DNA of 64,000 nucleotides, from positions 3,490,001-3,554,000 of the forward strand of contig NZ_CP049258.1 in the NCBI RefSeq assembly GCF_011046735.1, in the 5' to 3' direction. The notes under the pieces are model-generated. The model ran no database searches, was not told the origin of the DNA, and saw nothing but the letters and a program-made list of their open reading frames with translations. A program made the translations under genes and the position numbers. Source of the DNA: Nordella sp. HKS 07. Its GTDB lineage: Bacteria > Pseudomonadota > Alphaproteobacteria > Rhizobiales > Aestuariivirgaceae. Positions 7,999 to 18,369 of the stretch are shown piece by piece (the stretch's first letter is position 1; every line of letters begins with the position of its first letter).

Positions 7999-9411
7999 TT
8001 AGGCCGCGGTGCCGCCGACGGTGATCTGATCGAGCCTGAGGCTCGGCTGGCCGACGCAGACCGGCACGCCCTGGCCCTGCTTGCCGCAGGTGCCGATGCC
8101 GGGATCGAGCGCCATGTCGTTGCCGACCATCGAGATGCGTTTCAGGGCATCGGCGCCGTTGCCGATGATCGTCGCGCCCTTGACCGGCGTGGTTATGCGG
8201 CCATTCTCGATCAGATAGGCTTCGGTGCAGGAGAAGACGAATTTGCCCGAGGTGATGTCGACCTGGCCGCCGCCGAAGGATTTGGCGAACAGGCCGTTTT
8301 TCACTGAGGCGAGGATCTCGTCGGGATGCTTGTCGCCATTGAGCATGTAGGTGTTGGTCATGCGCGGCATCGGGCTGTGGGCGAAGGACTGCCGGCGCCC
8401 GTTGCCGGTGGGCTTCATGCCCATGAGCCTGGCATTGAGCCGGTCCTGCATAAAGCCGACCAGAATGCCGTCCTCGATCAGCGTGGTCGAGGAGGAGGGG
8501 GTCCCTTCATCGTCGATGGCGATCGAGCCGCGGGCGCGCGCCACCGTGCCGTCATCGACGACGGTGATGCCCTTGGCGGCGATCCGTTCGCCCATCAGGC
8601 CGGCGAACGCGCTGGTCTTCTTGCGGTTGAAATCGCCTTCGAGCCCGTGGCCGATGGCTTCATGCAGCAGGATGCCCGGCCAGCCCGGCCCCAGCACGAC
8701 ATCCATCTCACCCGCCGGCGCCGGTTTTGCCTCGAGCCCGACGAGCGACTGTCGGACCGCTTCCCTGACCGCATCCTGCCAGGCCGCTTCGCTCAGATAG
8801 TCGCCATAGAGGCCGCGCCCGCCGAAACCATGGGAGCCGCTGGCGCGCTCGGTACCGTCGCTTGCCATCACGCTCACCTGGAAGCGTACCAGGGGCCGGC
8901 TGTCGCGATAGACCTGGCCTTCGGCGCGCAGTATCTCGATTTCCTGCCAATCGCCCGACAGCGAGATGCTCACCTGCCTGATGCGCGGGTCGGCTTTGCG
9001 GGCGAAATCGTCGACCCGCTGCAGGAGCGCCACCTTGTCGGCAAAGGCGAAATGATCGGAAGGGTTCGTGGCTGGATAGAGTTCACGATTCGTGCGCGAG
9101 GGCGCTGCCGCGACGGCCGAGGACGGGCCTCCGACGATGGTGCGGCAGATCTCCGCCGCCCGCTTCATCGCGGCGGCCGAAAGCTCGGTCGAATGGGAAT
9201 AGCCCTGGGTTTCCCCGCTCACCACGCGCAGGCCGAAGCCCTGCGCCTCGTTGAAGCTCGCCGATTTGAGCCTGCCGTCGTCGAACACCGCCTGTTCGGA
9301 GAGGCGCTGCTCGACGAAGACCTCGCCGTCATCGGCCCCCTTGAGGGCGGTGGAGAGAATATCTGTGGCCTCGCCCCGGCCGATGCCTGACTTGTCGAGA
9401 AGCGAGATCAT
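7999..9411 (-). CDS. tldD: Metalloprotease TldD (TldD/PmbA family)
   Basis: A 470-residue peptidase of the TldD/PmbA (TldE) family. The zinc-binding HExxxH motif is seen as HEAIGH within GILLHEAIGHGLEGDF. The conserved C-terminal region with GPSSS-like TTLIEDGILVG, ATIIGNGADALKRISMVGND and CGKQGQGVPV is also present. In enterobacteria TldD/TldE mature microcin B17 and affect antitoxin and gyrase-inhibitor stability. The partner pmbA/tldE is not in this window. It follows the ialB-like gene by 17 bp on the same strand; tldD beside the ctaC oxidase cluster is a common rhizobial order. Confidence 0.93.
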   Translation of the reverse strand: MISLLDKSGIGRGEATDILSTALKGADDGEVFVEQRLSEQAVFDDGRLKSASFNEAQGFGLRVVSGETQGYSHSTELSAAAMKRAAEICRTIVGGPSSAVAAAPSRTNRELYPATNPSDHFAFADKVALLQRVDDFARKADPRIRQVSISLSGDWQEIEILRAEGQVYRDSRPLVRFQVSVMASDGTERASGSHGFGGRGLYGDYLSEAAWQDAVREAVRQSLVGLEAKPAPAGEMDVVLGPGWPGILLHEAIGHGLEGDFNRKKTSAFAGLMGERIAAKGITVVDDGTVARARGSIAIDDEGTPSSSTTLIEDGILVGFMQDRLNARLMGMKPTGNGRRQSFAHSPMPRMTNTYMLNGDKHPDEILASVKNGLFAKSFGGGQVDITSGKFVFSCTEAYLIENGRITTPVKGATIIGNGADALKRISMVGNDMALDPGIGTCGKQGQGVPVCVGQPSLRLDQITVGGTAA

Positions 9412-9428
9412 GGCCGAGGCGGCTGCAA

Positions 9429-10076
9429 CTAGAGCTTGCCGAGCGCCGTATAGGCGGCGGCGAAGCCGTTGAGCGAGATCTTGATCGGCATACTGATGCC
9501 GGGCGCCTCATAAATGATGAAATTGGCGGCCGTGCCCTTGCGGAACTTGTCGAGCGTCTGGGTTCCCGCCTCGCCGAAGGCCACGCAGATCTGCGGCAGG
9601 CAGCGCATGAAGGGGATGCGGCCGACCGCGCCACCATCGATCTCCATCGCCACACCGGTCGGCAGATAGACGCCGATCGGGGCCATGATGCGCATCATGG
9701 TGACGTCCTTGCCGTTCTGCTTGCCGCGGACGAACACCGTGGTGAGGCCGACCTTGTTGTTCTTCTCGCTGCGCGCCAGCTGAATCATGCCGCACTGGCG
9801 TTCCGTCTCGCCCTGAGCGCCGCCCTGCTTGGGCTCGTCGGTGCACTGGATCTTCCAGTCGCCATGGGTGGCGATGATCTGGGGCGCCGGGCCCTGCTGG
9901 GCGCGCGCGCCGCCTTGACCTTGACCTTGACCTTGCGCCTGCTGCCCTTGCTGATTGCGCGGGCCGAAATTGTTCTTCGGCGGGGCCTGTTCTTCCTGGG
10001 CCAGCGCTGGGGCAATCGCGAGCAGGGCGGCCACCGTCAAGGCGGGCCAGCGCAGCAATTTTGTTGAGAAGGGCAC
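9429..10076 (-). CDS. Invasion-associated locus B (IalB) family protein
   Basis: A 215-residue exported protein. Residues 1-26 are a signal peptide (basic start, hydrophobic core, cleavage after ALA). A low-complexity Gln/Gly stretch (residues ~37-60) follows, then an IalB domain with conserved GDWKIQC, the paired cysteines in RQCGMIQ and FMRCLPQICVAFG, and a final NFIIYEAPG segment. IalB was defined in Bartonella as contributing to erythrocyte invasion, but homologues are widespread in free-living rhizobia, where the role is unclear. It is divergent from ctaC. Confidence 0.85.
   Translation of the reverse strand: MPFSTKLLRWPALTVAALLAIAPALAQEEQAPPKNNFGPRNQQGQQAQGQGQGQGGARAQQGPAPQIIATHGDWKIQCTDEPKQGGAQGETERQCGMIQLARSEKNNKVGLTTVFVRGKQNGKDVTMMRIMAPIGVYLPTGVAMEIDGGAVGRIPFMRCLPQICVAFGEAGTQTLDKFRKGTAANFIIYEAPGISMPIKISLNGFAAAYTALGKL
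9913..9936. repeat. Four CCTTGA-type hexamer repeats
   Basis: CCTTGA is repeated four times (last copy CCTTGC) within the Gln/Gly-coding part of the ialB-like gene. The repeat is a multiple of three, so unit changes would alter length without breaking the frame. Confidence 0.8.
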
Positions 10077-10198
10077 GGGGCTATCCTTGTTCTGTCTCGA
10101 TTCGCGGGGCGGCTCTTAGCGCTCTCATGGGTCTTGCACAATCGCCAAAGCGGCGCCGGGACGTGTTTGTTCGCAAAAAATGAGGCGGAATTCCGGAT

Positions 10199-10234
10199 GC
10201 GGCAAAGTGGTCCCCTGCCACGACGTTTTGCCGC
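10199..10234. repeat. Inverted repeat in the ialB-ctaC intergenic region
   Basis: GCGGCAAA (10199-10206) and TTTGCCGC (10227-10234) are exact reverse complements, with a smaller GTGG...CCAC pair inside the loop. It lies in the 276-bp divergent promoter region. A transcription-factor site or an RNA hairpin in the ctaC leader is possible; no regulator can be named. Confidence 0.45.
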
Positions 10235-10352
10235 GCCGGGTATTGTTGCGGCAACTTGGCGAATGTGGTTCACAATTGGTTCCAGAAAACGGGCAAGGAT
10301 AGCTTCGCGCCAAGTTGTGCGGAGCAGCATGGGTATGAGGAAAGAGGCGGGA

Positions 10353-11240
10353 ATGAGATTATCAAGACTTTGGGCCGGCTCGACGGTTGCGTTGGCACTG
10401 AGCGCCGGAACAGCTCTGGCCGAGGGCGGCAGCGGTCATGCCGTGCCCTGGCAGATGGGCCTGCAGCCGGGCGTGACGCCGGTGGCTGAATTCATTCATT
10501 GGTTTCACAATTTTCTGCTGCTGCCGATCATCACGGTCATCACGCTCTTCGTTCTTGGCCTGCTCATCTATGTGATGGTCAAGTTCAACGCCAAGGCCAA
10601 CCCGGTCCCGTCCAAGACCACACACAATACGACGATCGAGGTCCTGTGGACGGTCATTCCGATCGTCATTCTCGTGGTCATCGCCATCCCGTCCTTCCGC
10701 CTTCTTTATCTCCAGCGCGACATGCCCCAGGGCGACATGACCATCAAGGTCATCGGCAACCCGTCGTGGAACTGGACCTATGAGTATCCCGACCTCGGCA
10801 CCAATGAGGACGGCTCGGCGAAGGTGTCCTTCACCGCCTATCTCAAGGCCAAGGACAAGCTCGAGCCGACCGATACCTGGCTGCTCTCCACCGACGTTCC
10901 GGTCGTCGTGCCGGTCAACAAGACTGTCCGCCTGCATGTGACGTCGGATCCGGAAGGCATCATCCATGCCTGGACCATCCCTGCCTTCGGTATGAAGATC
11001 GACGCCATTCCGGGCCGTCTCAACGAGGACTGGTTCAAGGCGACCAAGGAAGGCGTCTACTACGGACAGTGTTCGGAGCTGTGCGGCAAGGATCATGCCT
11101 TCATGCCGATCGAGGTCCATGTCGTGTCGCAGGCCGATTTCGACGCCTGGGCCGAGAAGATCAAGACGGCCGGAGCTGACGAGGCGCGTAGTTATCTGTT
11201 CGCGCTGCTCAAGGCCAAGGGCCGGCTGGCTCAGAAATAA
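10353..11240 (+). CDS. ctaC: Cytochrome c oxidase subunit II
   Basis: A 295-residue aa3-oxidase subunit that accepts electrons from cytochrome c. It begins with a signal peptide (MRLSRLWAGSTVALALSAG, cut after ALA), followed by two membrane helices (FLLLPIITVITLFVLGLLIY and VLWTVIPIVILVVIAIPSF). The periplasmic cupredoxin domain carries the CuA ligands in CSELCGKDHAFMPIEV, and NPSWNWTYEYP is the electron-entry Trp region. The ATG at 10353 was chosen because it starts a clean signal peptide; ATGs at 10329 and 10335 are alternatives. It is the first gene of the oxidase cluster, 41 bp before ctaD. Confidence 0.96.
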   Translation: MRLSRLWAGSTVALALSAGTALAEGGSGHAVPWQMGLQPGVTPVAEFIHWFHNFLLLPIITVITLFVLGLLIYVMVKFNAKANPVPSKTTHNTTIEVLWTVIPIVILVVIAIPSFRLLYLQRDMPQGDMTIKVIGNPSWNWTYEYPDLGTNEDGSAKVSFTAYLKAKDKLEPTDTWLLSTDVPVVVPVNKTVRLHVTSDPEGIIHAWTIPAFGMKIDAIPGRLNEDWFKATKEGVYYGQCSELCGKDHAFMPIEVHVVSQADFDAWAEKIKTAGADEARSYLFALLKAKGRLAQK

Positions 11241-11269
11241 GGGGACGGCCGCCGAGGCCAGTACATTGA

Positions 11270-12931
<1,662 letters not shown>

Positions 12932-12942
12932 CGACGTCAAGT

Positions 12943-12966
12943 CGAGGCCGCTCCCGAGCGGCCTCG
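12943..12966 (+). other. Strong RNA hairpin between ctaD and ctaB
   Basis: CGAGGCCGCT (12943-12952) and AGCGGCCTCG (12957-12966) pair perfectly with a 4-base loop. No U-tract follows, so it is more likely to stabilise the ctaD message or lower downstream expression than to terminate fully. Confidence 0.6.
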
Positions 12967-12984
12967 GCTGATTGAAGGTCAGGA

Positions 12985-13935
12985 ATGAGCGATATTCACG
13001 CCGACATCTCCGACAAGAGCGCCGCCACTCTCGGCGGCCAGGGCACGGTCCGCGACTATTGGGCCTTGCTCAAGCCGCGCGTGATGTCGCTCGTCATCTT
13101 CACCGCTTTGGCGGGACTTGTCGCCGCGCCTGGCGACATCCATCCCTGGCTGGCGCTTGTGGCATTGCTCGCCATCGCAGTCGGCGCCGGCGCCTCGGGC
13201 GCCCTCAATATGTGGTATGACGCCGATATCGACGCGCTCATGGCGCGCACCGCCAACCGCCCGGTGCCGCGGGGCGCCATCCTGCCGGGCGAGGCGTTGG
13301 GTTTCGGACTCGCTTTGGCGATTGGCTCGGTTCTCGTTCTCGGGCTACTCGTGAACATTGTCGCGGCCGCACTCCTCGCTTTCACCATCTTCTTCTATGC
13401 CGTCATCTATACGATGTGGCTCAAGCGCTCGACGCCGCAGAATATCGTCATTGGCGGGGCTGCCGGCGCTTTCCCGCCGATGATCGGCTGGGCCGCCGCC
13501 ACGGGCTCGGTGTCGCTCGCCTCGATCGCGTTGTTCCTCATCATCTTCATGTGGACGCCGCCGCACTTCTGGGCGCTGGCGCTATTCCGCGAGGGTGACT
13601 ATGCGCGCGCCGGCGTGCCGATGATGCCGAATGTCGCGGGCGCAGCTGAGACGCGCAAGCAGATACTGCTCTACAGCCTCATCCTCGTGCCGATCACCTT
13701 TCTGCCCGCGCTCCTCGGCACCACCGGCCTGCTCTATACGGCGGTGACGGCGATCCTCGGCCTTGCGTTCATCTGGCATGCGATCGACGTCTACCGGTTG
13801 CGCGAGGGCGATCCCGCGCGCCGCGCCTGCCGCCGGCTGTTCGGCTTCTCGATCCTTTACCTCTTCGCACTCTTCGCCCTTGTCATCGCCGAACGCATTC
13901 TCGGCGTGGCATCTTTCGCTCCGGTCATCGGATGA
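12985..13935 (+). CDS. ctaB: Protoheme IX farnesyltransferase (heme O synthase)
   Basis: A 316-residue UbiA-superfamily prenyltransferase that adds a farnesyl group to heme b to make heme O, the precursor of heme A for subunit I. The first Asp-rich motif is [15 protein letters not shown] (NxxxDxxxD) and RPVPRG follows; the second cytoplasmic loop contains [13 protein letters not shown]. About nine membrane helices are visible. Its stop overlaps the start of the small coxF-like gene (ATGA), indicating coupled translation. Confidence 0.96.
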   Translation: MSDIHADISDKSAATLGGQGTVRDYWALLKPRVMSLVIFTALAGLVAAPGDIHPWLALVALLAIAVGAGASGALNMWYDADIDALMARTANRPVPRGAILPGEALGFGLALAIGSVLVLGLLVNIVAAALLAFTIFFYAVIYTMWLKRSTPQNIVIGGAAGAFPPMIGWAAATGSVSLASIALFLIIFMWTPPHFWALALFREGDYARAGVPMMPNVAGAAETRKQILLYSLILVPITFLPALLGTTGLLYTAVTAILGLAFIWHAIDVYRLREGDPARRACRRLFGFSILYLFALFALVIAERILGVASFAPVIG

Positions 13936-14093
13936 GCCCTGTCATGGACCAAAGCCCTTTTTCGCCAGAGGACATGAGCCGCCGCCGCAAGCGCTCCATC
14001 GCGCTGGCGCTGGTCCTGGCCGGCCTCGTCATCCTGTTTTTCGTGACCACCATCGTGCGCCTCGGCGGCGAAGTGGCCATGCGGAATCTCTGA
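13932..14093 (+). CDS. CoxF-like small membrane protein
   Basis: A 53-residue ORF filling the gap between ctaB and ctaG. It has a charged N-terminus ([10 protein letters not shown]), one hydrophobic helix ([20 protein letters not shown]) and a short tail [11 protein letters not shown]. Position, size and single-helix topology match the CoxF proteins found between ctaB and ctaG in Rhizobiales oxidase clusters, which are thought to aid oxidase assembly. It overlaps ctaB by 4 bp and ends one base before the ctaG start. Confidence 0.82.
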   Translation: MSPVMDQSPFSPEDMSRRRKRSIALALVLAGLVILFFVTTIVRLGGEVAMRNL

Positions 14094-14094
14094 C

Positions 14095-14697
14095 ATGCAG
14101 CGCACGCCCTCGACCCCCGACACCGGCAAGAACCGCAAGGTGGCCCTCGTTTCGGCCGCTGTCGTGGTAGGCATGGTCGGCCTCGCTTATGCGTCCGTTC
14201 CACTCTATCGGCTGTTCTGCCAGGTCACCGGTTTCGGCGGCACCACCCAGCGCGCCGAAGCCGCGCCCGAGAAGACCGTCGATCGGCGCATGACCATCCT
14301 CTTCGACGCCAATACGGCGCCCAGCCTGCCCTGGACTTTCGAGCCGGTGCAGCGCTCGCTCGAGGTCAAGGTCGGCGAGGAGAATTTCGCCTATTACCGC
14401 GCCACCAACAATTCGGACCACGTCATTACCGGCTCGGCCGTGTTCAATGTGACGCCCGACACGACAGGCGCCTATTTCAACAAGATCGAGTGCTTCTGCT
14501 TCACCCAGCAGACACTCAAGCCTGGCCAGTCGATCGAGTTGCCGGTATCCTTCTTCGTCGATCCGGCGATCGTCGATGATCGCGGTCTCGACCAGATCAA
14601 CACCATCACGCTGTCTTACACGTTCTATCCGTCGGACGAGCCGAGCAATGTCTCGTCGACCGAGAAAAAAACTTCAACCGATATCAATCTGAACTGA
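14095..14697 (+). CDS. ctaG: Cytochrome c oxidase assembly protein CtaG (Cox11)
   Basis: A 200-residue copper chaperone that delivers copper to CuB of subunit I. It has one N-terminal membrane anchor ([20 protein letters not shown], then [17 protein letters not shown], the Cox11 signature) and a periplasmic immunoglobulin-like domain. The copper-binding CFCF motif is in [16 protein letters not shown], and the C-terminal [10 protein letters not shown] is typical. One base separates it from the coxF-like stop, and ctaE follows 19 bp later. Confidence 0.96.
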   Translation: MQRTPSTPDTGKNRKVALVSAAVVVGMVGLAYASVPLYRLFCQVTGFGGTTQRAEAAPEKTVDRRMTILFDANTAPSLPWTFEPVQRSLEVKVGEENFAYYRATNNSDHVITGSAVFNVTPDTTGAYFNKIECFCFTQQTLKPGQSIELPVSFFVDPAIVDDRGLDQINTITLSYTFYPSDEPSNVSSTEKKTSTDINLN

Positions 14698-14716
14698 CGC
14701 CCGAGGAGCAGGGGAC

Positions 14717-15571
14717 ATGGCCGACGCACACGCAAAGAACCACGACTATCATCTGGTCGACCCAAGTCCGTGGCCGGCGATCGGCGCGGCGGCGGCCTTT
14801 ATTCTGGCCGTCGGCGCCATCATGTGGATGCATGGCTCGAACCCGACCATCGCGCTGATCGGCCTCGCCGGCGTCCTCTACACGATGTTCATGTGGTGGC
14901 GCGACGTCATCAAGGAGAGCCACAAGGGCGATCACACCGAGGTCGTGTCGCTGCATCTGCGCTACGGCATGCTGCTCTTCATCGCGTCCGAAGTGATGTT
15001 CTTCGTCGCCTGGTTCTGGGCCTTCTTCGATGCCAGCCTGTTCACCGGCGAAGCCATTCAGGCTGCCCGCCTCGAGGCGACGGGCGGCGTGTGGCCGCCC
15101 AAGGGTATCGAGGTCTTCGACCCCTGGCATCTGCCGCTGATCAACACGCTGATCCTGCTCACCTCGGGCACGACCGTCACCTGGGCGCATCACGCGCTCC
15201 TCAACAATGACCGCAAGGGCCTGAAATGGGGCCTGGCGCTGACCGTCGGTCTCGGCCTGATCTTCACCTCCATACAGGCCTACGAATATGCCCATGCCGC
15301 TTTCGCCTTCAGCCGCGACAATGGCGGCAACATTTATGGCTCGACCTTCTTCATGGCGACGGGCTTCCACGGCTTCCATGTCATCATCGGCACGATCTTT
15401 CTGATCGTCTGCCTGCTGCGCGCGCTGCAGGGCCACTTCCGTCCCGAGAAGCATTTCGGCTTCGAGGCGGCCGCCTGGTACTGGCATTTCGTCGACGTCG
15501 TCTGGCTGTTCCTCTTCGCCTGCATCTACGTGTGGGGGTCGGCCGGCGTGCAATTCGCCGCCGAGCACTGA
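14717..15571 (+). CDS. ctaE: Cytochrome c oxidase subunit III
   Basis: A 284-residue membrane subunit with seven helices. Family signatures are [12 protein letters not shown] at the N-terminus, [49 protein letters not shown] and the C-terminal [17 protein letters not shown]. Subunit III stabilises the binuclear centre and lines the D-pathway entrance. It closes the core oxidase genes; a palindromic hairpin follows before the DUF983 gene. Confidence 0.97.
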   Translation: MADAHAKNHDYHLVDPSPWPAIGAAAAFILAVGAIMWMHGSNPTIALIGLAGVLYTMFMWWRDVIKESHKGDHTEVVSLHLRYGMLLFIASEVMFFVAWFWAFFDASLFTGEAIQAARLEATGGVWPPKGIEVFDPWHLPLINTLILLTSGTTVTWAHHALLNNDRKGLKWGLALTVGLGLIFTSIQAYEYAHAAFAFSRDNGGNIYGSTFFMATGFHGFHVIIGTIFLIVCLLRALQGHFRPEKHFGFEAAAWYWHFVDVVWLFLFACIYVWGSAGVQFAAEH

Positions 15572-15587
15572 GGCTTTCGCAAACTCT

Positions 15588-15609
15588 CTCTCCCCCTGCG
15601 GGGGGAGAG
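15588..15609. repeat. CTCTCCCCC/GGGGGAGAG intergenic hairpin
   Basis: CTCTCCCCC (15588-15596) and GGGGGAGAG (15601-15609) form a 9-bp stem with a 4-base loop, between ctaE and the DUF983 gene. Similar hairpins lie at 27071, 30547 and 33526. Confidence 0.65.
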
Positions 15610-15634
15610 GGGCCAGGGTGAGGGGAAACCTGTC

Positions 15635-16009
15635 ATGACCGAGCCCTATTATCCCGATCTTTCACCGATCAAGACCGGCCTTGCGGGCAAATGCCCGCGC
15701 TGCGGCCGCGGTCGTCTGTTTGACGGTTATCTCGCGGTGGCGAAGAATTGCGGCTCCTGCGGCCTTTCCTTCGATTTCGCCGATGCCGGTGACGGTGCCG
15801 CCTGGTTCGTCATGCTGTTCGTCTGCTTCTTCGGCGTCGGCAGCATTCTCGGCATCGAAGTAGCCTATTCGCCGCCTTTCTGGGTCCATGTGTTGATCGC
15901 CATTCCCCTTATCATCCTGCTGCCGCTGGCGCTTCTGCGCCCGGCCAAGGGCATGCTCCTGTGTCAGCAATGGAAGACCAAAGCCCAGGAAGGACGGCTC
16001 CAGCATTGA
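15635..16009 (+). CDS. DUF983 family membrane protein
   Basis: A 124-residue protein with an N-terminal zinc-ribbon-like pair (KCPRCGRGRLFDGYL and NCGSCGLSF, i.e. CxxC...CxxC) followed by two membrane helices (WFVMLFVCFFGVGSIL and VLIAIPLIILLPLALL). DUF983 genes sit between ctaE and SURF1 in many alphaproteobacteria, which points to a role in oxidase biogenesis, but no biochemical function is established. Its TGA overlaps the chosen SURF1 start (TGATG). Confidence 0.85.
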   Translation: MTEPYYPDLSPIKTGLAGKCPRCGRGRLFDGYLAVAKNCGSCGLSFDFADAGDGAAWFVMLFVCFFGVGSILGIEVAYSPPFWVHVLIAIPLIILLPLALLRPAKGMLLCQQWKTKAQEGRLQH

Positions 16010-16734
16010 TGACTGGCAGAATCTGGCAGATCCTCATCGCCACCATTCTGGGCGTCACCTTGCTGGTGGGGCTGGGGGCTTGGCAGTTGCAGCGGCTCGC
16101 TTGGAAAGAAGCACTGATCGCCGAGCGCGATGCCCGGCTCACCGCGGCACCCGTATCGCTCGATGAGGCGCTCAAGGAGTTCGACGCCGACCGCCCGGTC
16201 GAATTTCTGAAGGTGAGGGCTGAGGGTACCTTCCAGAACGATGCCGAGCTTTTCGTCCTCACCACCGAGGGCGGCGTGCCGGGTTTCCAGGTCGTCACGC
16301 CCTTCGCGAGCCAGGACGGCGTCGTGGTCCTGGTGGATCGTGGTTTCATCCCCGAACCTCTGAAGGATCCGCAGCGGCGTCCCGAGACCCGGCCTTCCGG
16401 CCAGCTCGAGGTCACAGGTATCGTGCGCCGCCATGTCGGAAGCCGCGGACCTTTCACGCCGGACAACGATACGGCCGGCAATATCTGGTATTGGTGGGAC
16501 GTCCCCGCGATGCTGGCTTTCGCCCAGGTGGCGCCGGATCAGCGCGTGGCGCCTTTCGTGCTGCATCTGCTGCCGGTCGCGGGCGGCGGCAAGACACTGC
16601 CGAGCCCGGTCGCGACGGATGAGGGCCTCGTCAACAACCATCTCCAATATGCGCTGACCTGGTTCGCGCTTGCCGCACTCCTCATCGGCATGTCGGGGCT
16701 TCTGATCCGCCAGACGCTGCGCAAGGAGAGCTAG
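16009..16734 (+). CDS. SURF1 family cytochrome oxidase assembly protein
   Basis: A 241-residue protein with helices at both ends (IWQILIATILGVTLLVGLGAWQLQRL and LQYALTWFALAALLIGMSGLL) enclosing a periplasmic domain, the SURF1 layout. GAWQLQRLAWK, VLVDRGFIPE and NNHLQYALTWF are family motifs. SURF1 (Shy1) helps insert heme A into subunit I. The start at 16009 overlaps the DUF983 stop; in-frame alternatives lie at 15961 (GTG) and 15970. The TAG stop lies within the CTAG that begins the 165-bp repeat. Confidence 0.92.
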   Translation: MTGRIWQILIATILGVTLLVGLGAWQLQRLAWKEALIAERDARLTAAPVSLDEALKEFDADRPVEFLKVRAEGTFQNDAELFVLTTEGGVPGFQVVTPFASQDGVVVLVDRGFIPEPLKDPQRRPETRPSGQLEVTGIVRRHVGSRGPFTPDNDTAGNIWYWWDVPAMLAFAQVAPDQRVAPFVLHLLPVAGGGKTLPSPVATDEGLVNNHLQYALTWFALAALLIGMSGLLIRQTLRKES

Positions 16735-16895
16735 TGTGCTGAACGCGAAGTTCCTGATATCAGGCGGCCTGCACCGACAGGAACTTCGCGTTCAAAATCA
16801 CACTAGAATCATTAAGTTTTCTAGTGTCCTTCCGAATCCGAAGTTCGCTCGGAAGGTCCCGCTACCTGTGGCGAACTTCGGATTCGGGACACTAG
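16731..16895 (+). repeat. 165-bp double-hairpin repeat, copy 1
   Basis: Two long palindromes joined by a 14-bp linker. Hairpin 1 (16731-16806) runs CTAGTGTG...CACACTAG with inner arms GAACGCGAAGTTCCTG and CAGGAACTTCGCGTTC. Hairpin 2 (16821-16895) runs CTAGTGTC...GACACTAG with inner arms CGAATCCGAAGTTCG and CGAACTTCGGATTCG. Copy 2 at 36079-36243 is the same length, inverted, and differs at about 7 positions. No coding capacity. It lies between SURF1 and thrC. Confidence 0.92.
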
Positions 16896-16959
16896 AATCC
16901 TATTTTTCCTTTTCAGCATCCGTTTTATGGTGCCCGGCCGATAGAAGGATCTCCCTGCC

Positions 16960-18351
16960 GTGCGTTACGTTTCCACCCGTGGCGAAGCCCCGGAGCTCGA
17001 ATTCGAGGATGTGCTGCTCACCGGCCTCGCCCGTGACGGCGGACTCTATGTGCCGGCCGAATGGCCGCAATTCACGCGGGCCGAGCTGAACGAGCTGCGC
17101 GGGCGGCCCTATGCCGATGTCGCTTTCGCGGTGATCGGCAAATTCACCGGCGAGGCGGTGCCCGAGGCCGAACTCAAGGCCATGATCACCGAAGCCTATG
17201 AAAGCTTCGATCATGTCGCGGTCACGCCGCTCAAGCAGCTCAATGCGGATCAGTGGCTGCTCGAGCTCTTTCACGGCCCCACTTTGGCATTCAAGGACGT
17301 GGCCATGCAGTTCCTGGCCCGTGTCATGGACTGGGCCCTGGCGCGCCGCGGCATGCGCGCCACTATTGTCGGAGCCACCTCGGGCGACACCGGGGGAGCG
17401 GCTATCGAGGCCTTTAAGGCGAGCCGCCATGCCTCGGTCTTCATCCTGCATCCCCATGACAAGGTCAGCGAGGTGCAGCGCCGCCAGATGACGACGGTGA
17501 TCTCGCCCTCCGTCCACAATATCGCGCTCGAAGGCACCTTCGACGATTGCCAGGCGATCCTGAAGGCGCTTTTCAACGATCATGCGTTTCGCGATCGCGC
17601 GACGCTCGCCGGCGTCAATTCGATCAATTGGGCGCGCATCATGGCGCAGATCGTCTATTACGTGACCGCCTCGCTCGCTCTTTCAGGCCCGGGCCGGCTT
17701 GCAAATTTCACCGTGCCCACGGGCAATTTCGGCGACATCTTCGCCGGCCTCGCGGCCAAGCGAATGGGCGCGCCGATCGGCCGTCTGGTGATCGCGACCA
17801 ACGAGAACGACATTCTCGACCGCACCCTCAGGACCGGGCGCTATGAGGTAAAGGGCGTCAAGCCGAGCTCGAGCCCTTCCATGGACATCCAGGTCTCGAG
17901 CAATTTCGAGCGCCTGCTGTTCGAGGCCTATGGCCGCGATCCCGACGCCATTCGCGGCCTGATGGCAGGCCTCGCGCAATCGGGCTCCTTCACCATCGAG
18001 GAGAAGCCGCTTCAGGCGATCAGGTCTGAATTTACCTCCGGCGCCGCCGGGATGTCCGCGGTGGCGGCCGAGATCGCCCGAACGCTGCAGGAGACGGGCG
18101 AGCTTCTCGACCCCCACACGGCGGTGGGGTATGCGGTGGCACGCAAGGAACGGGGTTATCTGGGCCCCATGGTGACGCTGGCGACCGCGCACCCGGCCAA
18201 ATTCCCCGACGCGGTCGAGGCGGCGGCCGGCACAAGACCGGGCTTGCCGCCGCGCCTTGCACCCCTCATGATGGCAGAGGAGAGGGTGAGCGTGCTGGCC
18301 AATGACCCGGAAGCGGTCAAAGCCTTCATCTCCGAACGGGTCGCAGGTTAG
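16960..18351 (+). CDS. thrC: Threonine synthase
   Basis: A 463-residue PLP enzyme that converts O-phosphohomoserine to threonine. It begins MRYVSTRGEAPELEFEDVLL, typical of the family, and the cofactor Lys is K112 in GPTLAFKDVAMQFLARVMDW. ATSGDTGGAA is the phosphate loop and PTGNFGDIFAG the second cofactor contact. It starts with GTG at 16960. In many rhizobia thrC is followed, as here, by an M16 peptidase gene and a GNAT gene. The repeat element lies in its leader region. Confidence 0.96.
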   Translation: MRYVSTRGEAPELEFEDVLLTGLARDGGLYVPAEWPQFTRAELNELRGRPYADVAFAVIGKFTGEAVPEAELKAMITEAYESFDHVAVTPLKQLNADQWLLELFHGPTLAFKDVAMQFLARVMDWALARRGMRATIVGATSGDTGGAAIEAFKASRHASVFILHPHDKVSEVQRRQMTTVISPSVHNIALEGTFDDCQAILKALFNDHAFRDRATLAGVNSINWARIMAQIVYYVTASLALSGPGRLANFTVPTGNFGDIFAGLAAKRMGAPIGRLVIATNENDILDRTLRTGRYEVKGVKPSSSPSMDIQVSSNFERLLFEAYGRDPDAIRGLMAGLAQSGSFTIEEKPLQAIRSEFTSGAAGMSAVAAEIARTLQETGELLDPHTAVGYAVARKERGYLGPMVTLATAHPAKFPDAVEAAAGTRPGLPPRLAPLMMAEERVSVLANDPEAVKAFISERVAG

Positions 18352-18369
18352 GTTTAGTCTGGGTGTGGC

